Below, one piece after another: positions 8,304 to 17,029 of a stretch of DNA of 17,449 nt. Where the stretch lies: contig JALLAP010000927.1 in assembly GCA_036939355.1 (NCBI GenBank), forward strand, positions 1 to 17,449. The letters are read 5' to 3'. Position 1 is the stretch's first letter; each line of letters starts with the position of its first letter. The notes beneath the pieces are model-generated. The model was not told where the DNA came from. It made no database searches and saw only the letters and a list, made by a program, of their open reading frames with translations. This DNA comes from Thalassiosira profunda (lineage: Eukaryota > Bacillariophyta > Thalassiosirophyceae > Thalassiosirales > Thalassiosiraceae). The translations under genes were made by a program, and so were the position numbers.

Positions 8304-9536
8304 TTAATCCCAAAGGCCCCAACGGCGGTCGCGCTCAACGAGCTCCCTCATCGTGTCCGGGCAGTAGCCCAGGCAATCGTAAGGCACGAAGGGCTTGAAG
8401 ATCGGTGTCTTGACGGGGATCTCGTTCACCCAGTAGCGGAACATGGCCCGGACGTGCTTCTCGTCTGGGTCGTTCTCGGCGTCGAAGAGGCTCATGGAGA
8501 ACTTCTCGTTGATGAGCGCCTGGAGGGATGTGTTCCAATCGTCCTCCATGATGGGGTCCTCTTCGTACATCTTCTGCCACTTCTTGTGGGCTACGTGGTC
8601 GATCTTGTAGTGCTCATCCATCATCTTGTAGTGCTCATCGTAGATCGAGTTCATCCGGTCCGCAAAGGGGTCCGAGAGCCATTCCAGCTTGGGGGCACCC
8701 TTGAGACCGTAGCGTTTACGCTCGATGACGGAGTAGCGGCGCTGTAGGCGGTCCTTCAGCTTCTTCTTCGTAGCCGGGCGGATGGTGTTGTCGCGCTGGT
8801 ACGCGTCGATCGACATGTTGTACTGCTCCCGGGTAATGTTGGGGGACGATTTGACGAAATGGGCGTGGCGCATGAGGACGATGCTCATCAGGGGCAAGGG
8901 TTTCAGCTCGGCGTCGATTTCCGTCGTGACGATCGTGGGGTAGTGCATCTCGTGGTAGAAGTTGAGAAAGGTCAGGTCGGACTGGGAGACCTTGTATGCC
9001 TTGCACGGCACGTGGACGACGTCGGCGGACACATACATGGGAACGCGTTTGGCCTCGTCCTCCTTCTCGTCGGCGGGCGGAGGCGCAAAGTCGGCGTCGT
9101 CCCCGGCGGTGCGATGGAAGCGCTTGCCGCTGAGGATGTCTTCCATGGGGATGGCGGGGGCGTGCTCGTCGTCGGGGAGGTCGCCGATGATCTCGCGCCT
9201 TGCGTCGATGACGATCACCGAGTCGAACGCTTTGCGGTCGCCCTCGTACAGCTGGCAAATGGCCTGCATCACCTTCAGATGGTCGTCGAGCCCCCTCAAT
9301 CCGATGCAGGCACCATAGTAGCCCCCCGACAAGGTGTCGTCGCCGCGAAACTTGGGATTGTACGGGATCCAGTTGATCTTGAAGGGGACGGCTTTCATAA
9401 GGGCGGCGAACTTCGATTTGAGGTGGTGGATTGGGTTGCCGCCGATGGTGATGGAGACTTCCGTCCAGATCTTGTCGCCCTTCCAGAGGCGCGCCTCCTG
9501 GCGGTTGGGGGTTAGCGGGCGCAGGGTCGTCTTCAT
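8304..9536 (-). CDS. Hypothetical protein, 410 aa, no recognised family
   Basis: Single exon with start context CGCCATGAA. I recognise no domain, signal peptide or membrane segment. The N-terminal part (KGDKIWTEVSITIGGNPIHH, YGACIGLRGLDDHLKVMQAI) looks like a compact alpha/beta fold. Residues ~120-165 form an Asp/Glu/Ala-rich linker. The C-terminal half is charged and helical, with a short internal repeat (DEHYKMMDEHYKI). It converges on the duplicated 280-aa gene and diverges from the giant gene at 9846, with the palindrome-bearing region between. It lies within the element and keeps an intact frame, which suggests selection, but no function can be assigned. Confidence 0.75.
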   Translation of the reverse strand: MKTTLRPLTPNRQEARLWKGDKIWTEVSITIGGNPIHHLKSKFAALMKAVPFKINWIPYNPKFRGDDTLSGGYYGACIGLRGLDDHLKVMQAICQLYEGDRKAFDSVIVIDARREIIGDLPDDEHAPAIPMEDILSGKRFHRTAGDDADFAPPPADEKEDEAKRVPMYVSADVVHVPCKAYKVSQSDLTFLNFYHEMHYPTIVTTEIDAELKPLPLMSIVLMRHAHFVKSSPNITREQYNMSIDAYQRDNTIRPATKKKLKDRLQRRYSVIERKRYGLKGAPKLEWLSDPFADRMNSIYDEHYKMMDEHYKIDHVAHKKWQKMYEEDPIMEDDWNTSLQALINEKFSMSLFDAENDPDEKHVRAMFRYWVNEIPVKTPIFKPFVPYDCLGYCPDTMRELVERDRRWGLWD

Positions 9537-9845
9537 GGCGTTGGGTACGTTGTGAGGGGGAGGTTATGTGGCGCTGCGCGCGAGGGATGCAATTCAGGTT
9601 TGGCGAGGAGGGTGATGTTGCATGCCAGCAGCCCAATGACAACTGAAAAATCGCTCTCAACTTTAGGGTTATAAGATCTAGTTTAGGGTTATCTCCCAAA
9701 AAATGAGCGCTCATTTTTTGGGAGATAACCCTAAACTGGGGGTTAATCGTTTCAGAGCAGCCTCTATTCTATCTGCCTGACTGGGTGTATCTATTGATGC
9801 TCAACTCCTGCGCCCCCCCTGCCATTCCGAGGCGCCCATCTCCGA
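9537..9845. promoter_or_regulatory. Divergent intergenic region carrying a 58-bp palindrome
   Basis: These 309 bp separate the start codons of the 410-aa gene (minus) and the giant two-exon gene (plus), so they should contain both promoters. The central third is AT-rich and holds three copies of TTTAGGGTTAT: plus strand at 9662-9672 and 9682-9692, minus strand at 9725-9735. The last two lie in opposite arms of the palindrome. Confidence 0.5.
9680..9737. repeat. Perfect 58-bp palindrome with no spacer
   Basis: Each base from 9680 to 9708 pairs with its partner from 9737 back to 9709; I checked all 29 pairs. The centre is GAGC/GCTC, the inner arms are A/T runs, and the outer arms contain TTTAGGGTTATCTCCC. 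It could extrude as a cruciform, act as a two-fold protein-binding site, or fold into a long RNA hairpin if transcribed. Confidence 0.95.
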
Positions 9846-12800
9846 ATGCAGGCACGCAGCGAGTGGGTGACCTGGAGGAAAGGTGTACTAGGTGGACGTG
9901 CGGCCATGGCCACGGCGGGCGGTGGCTGCGCCGGCGGCGCCGGCTGCGCGGGGGCGGGAGCGGCGGCATCGAGGAGCAGGAAACGCCCTCCGGAGGACAT
10001 CGTCGCCCTCGCCTCGGAAGGGGAGGAGGCACGCGGCGGTCAGCAGTCGCAGCGGCGCCGGGCCTCGATTCCCGCCGTCGTCTCGCCCGCGCGCTTGACG
10101 CCCCGCGCGTCCCCATTCGCTCGGTCGGACGAGGAGCCTGCGGGCGAGCTCGACGATGGAGGGCGAGCGACGTTGTGTGCTGCGGTTTGCAACACCATGC
10201 GGCAATTCGGCGAGGAATACGACAAACAGCACCGCGGGGCGGTCGAGACGGACGTTAATTTTGTCGCGTCGTTCCGGGAGATGGTGGCGCCCGAGAATGT
10301 AACGGCCTGTTGCGACGCCATTCTGGGATTGCCTGGCGCGCAAACAGGCCCCGGTGACCTCCTGCGAGCGGTCAAGCTGGACAGCTGGATGAGGCTGTGC
10401 CAAGAGAGTTCTACGTTGCCGGACAATCTGGGCGGATACACGGAGGAGCGGTTTTACAGCCATCACCTCCAGGCCCTTGTGAACGAGGAGTGGTCCCTCC
10501 TCGTGCGTATTCAGCTGGGGGCCAAAGCCACGTACACAACAAGTGTGGGGGTTGGCGCTGGGTGCAAATTGTTCGGCTTGGGGCGGCGTGCACTCGCGTG
10601 GCCGATGCCCCACATGCGCATCAAGAATCGTGGCCAGTTGCGCGCCACCCTCACCGCGTTGGTTGGTCGTGTGCTGTCGGGGCAGCAACCCGGCGAGGTT
10701 AAAAGTCGGCCCGCCTACTGGAAGACGAAGCTGACCCGTAAGGTGGTGAAGGAATTCCTTGGCGAAGAAGCCGCCCGCTCCGACGCCAACGCGATGGCCG
10801 TTGACGGCCCTCCAGCCGGGGGCGCGCGCGACGCCAACCGCACGGTGGACATGGCTCAGGTGGCCGAGGAGGAGGACGAGGACGAGGACGAGGACGAGGA
10901 GGAGGACGAGGAGGAGGAGGAGGAGGAGGAGGAGGAGGAAGAGGAGGAGAGCGAGGAGGAGGACACCGCGCCAAGGGTGGCTCCCCTCGGCCGGCCCAAC
11001 CGTCCGCCCAGGGAAGCCGCGCCCCTCCCAGCGGGCGAAGGCGGCGAGTTCGAGTTTTGGGCAGGGGCAGCCGAAGGATCCATCGAGGCGGCACAAACGC
11101 CGCCCGACGTGCTCCGCCACCTAGCCTCGGCACATCTCGACAGCAATGGATGCATGAAGATGGACATGAACGACATGGTGAAGTGGCTCAGCTGCCCATA
11201 CGTCGCCGAGCGCGTGTTTCTTGGTCTGAACAAGTGAGTTCTCGATTGTCGTTTGATACTAGCGGCGGACCATGTACTCTCAGCACCTGCCCCGCTCTTT
11301 GTCCTGCCAGGATATTCGACGTGCCAGGGGGCGGCCGCCGGCCATTGGACGCGGCCGCGGGCATAAACCCCGACGCTAAGTGTCCCACCGAGGGTGGGCC
11401 TCGCATTCGCCTCTGGATGCAGCGCCATCCCGCCGACCCCGACCGCTTTGTCAACGTCCTCACGATGGAGGACTATCAGTCTCTCGCATTCGTCCGCGCG
11501 TTGCGAGAGGAGTCGAACAACCTGCCGCACAAGAAGAGTAGAGGTGGTCAGGCCTTCCTTCGGCACGCCACATGGGCGCCGCCCGGGCTCATGCAGAAGG
11601 CGGCGCAGGATCCGAACGACGGGGAGATCCATCATCGACCCGCGCTGACTTTCGGCAACAACAGCCAGAGGCTGACTCTTCACGAGACGACGTTTGACAT
11701 CGGCAGGTGCGAGAAGGACATTCTGACGATGACGAACTACGTCCACGGCGTGGCCGACGACGTAATCCAGGCATGCCTTCTGGAGTTTGAGCAGGCCCTG
11801 CGCGATCCCGCCACGAGCGACTGCGACGCGGCTGTCGAGGACAGGACGTATCGGACCGCCACTTGCGCCGAATCACCAACTCGCCGGGAGCGTGGGGCGG
11901 AGAGGGGAGGCGAGTCCGAGAACACCGGCGTGGCCACCCACGATCGAGAATCTTTCGTCGGATGGGAGGAGACGCCGTTTCGTATGCCGCTGGGGTCGAA
12001 GGAGAAGGGACCCCACGACTTTGTGGACTCTGTTGCCATCCACGTCAGCGCTGAGGCTACCTTCCACGCTCACAGCGACAGCAAGAACAAGGAGTGCATC
12101 ACGGACTCGATGGTGGCAGCGTCACACGGAATGTTGCAGAGGATTCTGAGTCACTGCTTTATATTTACAGGGGAGGGGGAGCGGCCTCCCAAGAAGGCCG
12201 TCTACCTGCGTCATGGCCTGAAGGAGGGAAAGCAACGCAATCTGACGTACTGCTCCCTCGTTGGGTACTTTGACAGCGACGATGGTTGGAAGCGCGTCGA
12301 TGATGGCCCTACTCGTGCAAAGATTGTCATGGGAGGAGAGAGCCACGCTCACTTCCAGCTCTGGGGCACGCAAGGAAGCCTTCTGCACGAGCCGGAGCTC
12401 GCGTGCAGAGAGGGCGTATTCACGCGCCTCGTGATGTCACCCCGCCCCATGCTTGCGCGCACCCTGACAGCGAAACGACAGATGGAGAAGTACGGATACC
12501 ATCCGCCCGTCGTGCCATGGGCGGAGCACATCAACTCGAACGTTCACAGCCACCTCCTTGCTGGAGAGTCCCTTCGCGTTGGAGACCCACCTGCATACCA
12601 ACGAAAGGCGCGGGCGGCGGCGGGGCCGAAGAGAGGCGAACAACTCGTGACGGCGGTGTTCGCCAACGGCCACATCAGGGCCAACGAGCGCTCCAACCGC
12701 TACGTTGTCAGTGGAATTAGCCTAGGGATCACCGACGAGGACGTGGCAAGACACTCCCAGGTCGCAGAGGCCTTGTACGAGGTCGGCACGACCATGCTCC

Positions 12801-15208
12801 TGGACCGCGGCGGAGAGAAGGGGAACGTTGTCGTCGGCCCCGCCGTCGACAACGTCGAGGGAAGGGTCACCCTCCTCAAGCCCGGCTCGTACGTGCCGCG
12901 CAAAGCCGTACGAACGCAATACAAACTGGGAAACGACATGTATGGCAGCTTCGCAAAACCTGCAACGATGGACGTGTTCCAGGTGAGCGAGCTGTCGAAG
13001 AACGATCCACCGACCGTCGCGCACAACATCGGTGTTGCGTTGGATATAGCCGACGGCGATTGCAGCCGCCCATTCGTACCGATGGAGATTTGCTCGTCAG
13101 GAGGTATGGAAACCAAGGTGGGCATGTACTCCGTGGATCCGAGCGATCCTCGGGCTGTGAGAAGTGGATCGACGCTCCTCCTCGCGCCCCACCAGCAGTT
13201 CACGAGCTCGTTGTCGAAGGCGTTGATAAACACGGTGGGGCCGCACCAGCTCGTGCTGTGCTTCGTGGGAGGGTTGTATATCGGCCCCTTCGTTGTGGAG
13301 GAGGCGACCGCCAAGGGTGTGGATTGGGACAGGTACCTCGCCATGCACAAATCGGTGGAGGAAGAGTTGCCGAAGCTGCACCAAAAGTGCCTGAAGGTCC
13401 ACGGCAAGGAGGCGGCGGATGAAACATTCGATTGGGCGAAGAACGAGAAGCATTGCCAGCAGATGACTTCGGCCCTGGCGGGGCGAGTCTGGGTCCGCCT
13501 TCGTCCTCTCGACCCCATGTTTGGCAGTAAGTTTGAGGGCGGCGAGGCACCGCAATGGAGGGTCGTTCCGATGAGCGTGGGCGACGTCGAGAGGCCAACG
13601 AATCGGTCGGACCGAGAGGAGACCGACCTTGCCACGCGAATGGAAAGGTACACGAACAAAAAGGCCCTTCTCATTTGGTCGGACCTGTTCTCGAGCGAGA
13701 AGGGGGGGGAACCCTTGTCGGTGTTCGGTCCGGCCGGTCATGCCAGGCTTTTGGGAGAAGATGTGGTGGGCAGTGGCGTCGTCGACGACACGAATAGAGA
13801 CGAGGACGACGCGGGGTTGGAGGGGGAAGACGAGGACGACGCCGAGGTCGATATCGGAGATTTCACGTCCTTTTCCTGTGATGACTACTTCGCGTCGCTC
13901 ATACACACGGCGGCGTCCACCATTGAGCGGGCGGGCGGCGAGAAGTGCGTGACCGAGGAAGAACCGACGAAGCTGCGCCCCCCTCGGTGGATGATTCGGA
14001 CGGCGGATGACCAGGACAAGTACGAGCAAGACCTCGTGAACCTCAACTTGAAGGTGGCAGTGACGCGGCCGGTGCACCCCCCGACCCTCGGTCTGTTCGA
14101 TCCAAACACGTACATTGCGTGGCACTCCACTAGCTGGTTGGACGAGGGCGAGCAGCGGGAGGAGCGGAGCTTCGAAAGGGCACTGAAAGAGGACGAGGGA
14201 AAGGCGTTCGACGTGTTCTTTCAGTGCCTCGTCAGTGCCATCTTCATGCCGCCGGTGTTGCTGCAGCTTCACGAGGGATGTCCGGCCGACCTTCGGTGGG
14301 CGACCCTCGCTCCCATGCCAGGGGAGATGAAAAAGTTCGCGCATAGGTTGAGGGGTATGAAATGGGGTCCAAGGGGACTCCACCCACAGTTCAGCAACAT
14401 GTTCGACGGCGTGGACGACTTGATCAGGTGGCTGGAGGCGTTTGGTCGCGGAGGAAAAAAGCGGGTGCGTCGAGCCGTCGTCGAGGGTGGCAACGATCGT
14501 ACGACCATTGCAACACGGCTGAAGTTGTACATGAATCAGGTCCGGGACAAATCGTTCGGAGATTTCCAGGTGCAGTTTGTGATGAGGGCGGTGGAGCTGT
14601 GCTGGCCGAACGCCTTTGGGGAGGTGAGGGAGGTGGCAACTGGGTACGGGGGGACGGTGGGCGCTAAGATCATGCTGAGGGCGTGCGTCGAGGACGCCGC
14701 GCGGCGAGGTGGAGAGGTTCCAGCAGGTCCGAACGAGAGGCTGAAGTGGGTGCCTGGGAGGATCTTGGCGTGGCTGAACGATCGCTTCGAGGGACGCCTG
14801 GCGTCTCAGGATGCTGCGACGAAGGAGAGGACGAAACTCGAGCTGATCGTGCTGGGATGGGATTGGGACGAGAGCGAGGGATGCTTGGTGCACAAGTTGG
14901 GACGGCGGAAGAGGGTGGACGTGAGTGACGTCGAGCACTCGTTGTGCGCCATATACGTGCTGCGTGTGAGCGTTCTGCCCTCGAGGAATCAGAGCAAAGA
15001 GGGGAAAATTGACGGGGCGAAGTACTTCCCCTTGCGCATGGTGGGGAAGAAAAGGCTGGCGCGCCTTGAGGAATTCATGAAGGAACTGGTCGCGGCGCAC
15101 CCCGAGATGATGGAGGCCTATCAGAGTCTTGTGGACGACGAGGAGTACGAACACCGCCGTCTCCCTCTGTGTTTCAAGTTGGATGTGTCTGAGGAGGACG
15201 AGGATTAG
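9846..15208 (+). CDS. Giant protein of unknown function, about 1761 aa, two exons
   Basis: Exon 1 is 9846-11233 and exon 2 is 11311-15208, joined across a 77-nt GT-AG intron; spliced length is 1762 codons including stop. No family is recognised. Exon 1 has an Ala/Gly-rich start, a folded-looking block (about 120-320), and an Asp/Glu tract at about 340-373. Exon 2 begins with a Gly/Arg stretch, then has a His-containing block (FHAHSDSKNKE), a long conserved-looking middle (AHNIGVALDIADGD, LVLCFVGGLYIGPFVV), another acidic patch (about residues 1285-1305), and a charged C-terminus ending in EEDED. An alternative start at 9906 (GGCCATGGCC) has the stronger context and would remove 20 residues. 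Polymerase, helicase or nuclease motifs were not found by eye. It is the largest gene of the element. Confidence 0.7.
10865..10964 (+). repeat. GAG/GAC trinucleotide low-complexity tract inside the giant gene
   Basis: About 100 bases made almost only of GAG, GAA and GAC codons encode an uninterrupted Glu/Asp run. It is prone to length change by slippage and produces long spurious open frames on the other strand and in the other registers. Confidence 0.85.
11234..11310 (+). other. 77-nt GT-AG intron in the giant gene
   Basis: The donor AACAA/GTGAGT and the acceptor CCTGCCAG/GATATTC are both strong. Without splicing, exon 1 stops at TGA 11235-11237, inside the donor. With splicing the frame continues as FLGLNK-IFDVPGG into the long downstream frame. 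Confidence 0.85.
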
Positions 15209-15271
15209 GGGCGTGTGTATGTTGTGATCGATCGTAGATATACGTGCTAAGGCTGGTAATGATGTATTGTA

Positions 15272-16609
15272 CTACATTATGCAGTGTCTATGAAAAGAGG
15301 CGGTCGTAGGGGCCACCGATGGTGAAGTCGAGAATGGTGCTGGGGGGGGGACACGCGCGAGGCGTTGGCTTCTCCGGGGAGCAGAACCGTTGACGCCGGT
15401 CGCCGGGCATCGCACGTATCTGTAGACAGTGGTGTGTTTGATCGCGGCCGGATCGGCGTGGTTCATATGCCATGAGAAGTCGGAGCAGTGATGGCGGACG
15501 TGAAATGACTCCTTACACCACAGGTCCAAGTCGATGGCAGGAATGACGTCGAGGGCGACGATTGTGCTTCCCTCTTTCACGCCCTTGGCATTGAATATGT
15601 CGGCAAGGGCGTTGAAGGTCTCGGAACTGGCGCCACGTTGATTGTAGTTGTTGAGGTAGAAGAGCGCGGCGTTCTCGTGCAATATGCTCTGAAGTCGACG
15701 GCGCCTGAGTTTGGAGGTGTAGTCGCCGGGGACGATGTCGATGAATTGCTGCGACGTTGATGCCCGCCTCTGCACCCTCGCGACAATCTCTTCACGGAGG
15801 CTGGGCGGGATTGGAGCACCGAGGAAGCGGACGGGGTCCGGCATAGGCCCGATGTCCGCACGGGTGAGTTTGTCGTCTTGGAAGGCGGCGACGAGGCCCT
15901 TCGCGCGCACTAATCTCCCCCTACGTTGCAAGCGGCGCAGGTTGCGCCTGAATGCCTCTACGCGGTCACGAGATAACTCCATGTAGACGACCCGGCGGAC
16001 GAGGCCCATCATCCACACGGCGAGGCAGGAGTGGCCGTCGCCTGCGCCCAGCTCGAAGAAGACGGTTGTGTGGGGGTCTGCGCACCCGATGACAACCACG
16101 ATTTTGGCCAGGAGTTGTGACGAGATGGACCCGCCGTTGGTGCTGGTGTCCGCGGTTTCGGTGCCGGCGTTGGAGTGCGTCCCCTGTACATTCTTGCGCT
16201 GGTTCCACGGGGGCGCATCAGGGCGGTGGCGGCCGGCGGGGCGTCCGGCCTGGACTGAGGACGTAGTCCGGGTGTGGCCGCGGATGCCGCGGCCGCGGGG
16301 GGGCGCTGGCTCGGCGGGGTTGGTGAGTGTGACGGCGAATTCCAACAGCGCCCAGAAAACGCCCGCGACGGCGGCAGCGGGGTCGATGGCGGCCTGCATC
16401 GTGGTCTTGACAGGTGGGTGGGCGGTTGTGGTGGCTGCAGCAGGAGCTTGGAATGTTGCTGGGGCAGTCTTTCTTGAACGATGGAGAGCGGTCTTGGCGA
16501 CGAAAATTTGGCAACAGTCTTGTAAAACTGCTGGAGCAGTCATGTAAGCTGGGAGTAATCCACAAGACTGCTTACCGTTTTCTTGCAAGCTACTGAGTAG
16601 ATGCGACAT
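15272..16609 (-). CDS. SAM-dependent methyltransferase, DOT1-like fold
   Basis: Likely transfers a methyl group from S-adenosylmethionine; the substrate is unknown. Motif I is FFELGAGDGHS (E186-G192), followed by a strand ending in the acidic post-I residue E211 (VVYMELSRDRVEAF). Further on, LFYLNNYNQ (317-323, with N320-N321) and KEGSTIVALDVI (345-356) match the placing of the NN strand and the following strand of DOT1-family histone H3K79 methyltransferases. A SET domain is absent. The full frame is 445 aa, but the first 70 codons overlap the subterminal repeats, and the start at 16609 is only 52 bp from the element end. Met71 (16397-16399, A at -3) is the more plausible start, giving 375 aa. 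The N-terminal Pro/Arg/Gly-rich region is probably disordered. A histone target is inferred, not shown. Confidence 0.7.
   Translation of the reverse strand: MSHLLSSLQENGKQSCGLLPAYMTAPAVLQDCCQIFVAKTALHRSRKTAPATFQAPAAATTTAHPPVKTTMQAAIDPAAAVAGVFWALLEFAVTLTNPAEPAPPRGRGIRGHTRTTSSVQAGRPAGRHRPDAPPWNQRKNVQGTHSNAGTETADTSTNGGSISSQLLAKIVVVIGCADPHTTVFFELGAGDGHSCLAVWMMGLVRRVVYMELSRDRVEAFRRNLRRLQRRGRLVRAKGLVAAFQDDKLTRADIGPMPDPVRFLGAPIPPSLREEIVARVQRRASTSQQFIDIVPGDYTSKLRRRRLQSILHENAALFYLNNYNQRGASSETFNALADIFNAKGVKEGSTIVALDVIPAIDLDLWCKESFHVRHHCSDFSWHMNHADPAAIKHTTVYRYVRCPATGVNGSAPRRSQRLARVPPPAPFSTSPSVAPTTASFHRHCIM
16461..16572. repeat. Right subterminal repeats
   Basis: Sites of the same family as at the left end: GGGCAGTCT at about 16462-16470, ACAGTCT near 16515, ACTGCT-G-AGCAGTC at 16528-16541, and GACTGCT at 16566-16572. 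They are fewer and more degenerate than on the left, and they lie inside the open frame upstream of Met71 of the methyltransferase. Confidence 0.65.
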
Positions 16610-16640
16610 GTCACTGGAGTCATTTCAGTTTTCGTGACCG

Positions 16641-16661
16641 GTCTTTTTGGTCTTTGTGAGG
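16641..16661 (-). repeat. Right terminal inverted repeat
   Basis: Exact reverse complement of 433-453, ending TCTTTGTGAGG. Beyond the 21 bp the two ends share no clear similarity except the subterminal motifs. The next bases outward are ATGGCC, against ...TTACCA outside the left end, so no simple target-site duplication is visible. Confidence 0.8.
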
Positions 16662-16663
16662 AT

Positions 16664-16795
16664 GGCCACCGGATAGAGACCTACGACGCCCTCCCTTCCT
16701 TTTGTGGTACCAATTGGCAGTGCCCGGTGCGTTGGAACCGCTGCCAAAGTCCATACTGCCATTGTGGTAGGCCAAATTGTGAATTCGTGGTCTGA
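16664..16795 (+). pseudogene. Cys-rich host gene fragment right of the element
   Basis: The plus-strand frame reads GHRIETYDALPSFCG, then CPVRWNRCQSPYCHCG and RPNCEFVV before TGA at 16793-16795. Its Cys spacing resembles the left flanking gene. At DNA level 16724-16746 matches 200-222 in 20 of 23 bases (PVYCNRC against PVRWNRC). It is either the continuation of the interrupted gene or a degenerate tandem paralogue. The frame also extends left into the transposon end, which is not original coding sequence. Confidence 0.4.
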
Positions 16796-16847
16796 ATTTT
16801 GGCATTTTGGCGCCCCCCATCTGGGCACGCCATGGCGCCAACAACCC

Positions 16848-17021
16848 CCACCTCACAAAGACCAAAAAGACTGCTGCAGCAGTCTTCATTTTAGTCATTA
16901 AAAAGACCGCTAAAACCAAAAAAAGAGATTGACCCAGATGACTGCTTGAGCAGTCTTACTAGTAGACTGCCAGAGCAGTCTTTTTTACTGTGCTGCAGCA
17001 GTCTTTGTTTTTGTTGCAGTC
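16848..17021 (+). repeat. Left end of a second, related element
   Basis: Bases 16848-16888 are identical to 430-470, in the same orientation. Similarity then continues with substitutions, including matching subterminal palindromes: AAGACTGCTGCAGCAGTCTT at 16867-16886, GACTGCT-TG-AGCAGTC at 16940-16955, GACTGCC-AG-AGCAGTC at 16965-16980, and GCTGCAGCAGTC to 17003. It starts 186 bp after the right end of the first element. It may be a second full element running out of the window, a solo end, or a short non-autonomous derivative. Confidence 0.7.
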
Positions 17022-17029
17022 ATCAGTTG

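Larger units (their letters stand above)
433..16661. mobile_element. Large CACTA/Plavaka-like DNA transposon, about 16.2 kb
   Basis: A 21-bp perfect inverted repeat beginning CCTCACAAAGACC lies at 433-453 and, reverse-complemented, at 16641-16661. Both ends carry clusters of short palindromes based on GACTGCT/AGCAGTC, as CACTA elements carry subterminal repeats. A DDE transposase (3002-6214) sits between them, with five further intact genes and one truncated duplicate. The exact outer boundary is uncertain by a few bases. The second element end at 16848 shares CCA upstream of CCTCAC with the left end, and the right end shows CCAT at the same place. I could not identify a convincing target-site duplication. 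The ends interrupt Cys-rich reading frames on both sides. The superfamily assignment rests on the transposase motifs and the end structure. Confidence 0.75.

Noticed and set aside
9662..9735. TTTAGGG motifs as telomere-type repeats
   Set aside because: There are only three copies, not in tandem, and two belong to opposite arms of the palindrome; this is not a telomeric array.
9888..11120. 410-codon minus-strand open frame opposite exon 1 of the giant gene
   Set aside because: It contains a long poly-Leu run that is the antisense of the GAG/GAC tract, and has no domain-like segments.
11057..11310. Upstream part of the long plus-strand frame that ends at 15208, read as a separate gene start
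   Set aside because: This stretch overlaps exon 1 in another register and crosses the intron. Splicing at 11233/11311 joins exon 1 in frame with the downstream part, which explains both frames.
12160..12175. Possible splice acceptor (TTATATTTACAG) inside exon 2 of the giant gene
   Set aside because: The frame is open on both sides and no matching donor gives a better protein, so I kept the exon uninterrupted.
13097..15154. 685-codon minus-strand open frame opposite the giant gene
   Set aside because: High-GC codon bias leaves the antisense strand open. The composition is Arg/His/Pro/Leu-rich with no motifs, and the plus-strand frame is the coherent one.
428..16666. Target-site duplication flanking the element
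   Set aside because: I compared TTACCA on the left with ATGGCC on the right and tried shifted boundaries; no 2-8 bp direct repeat fits convincingly.
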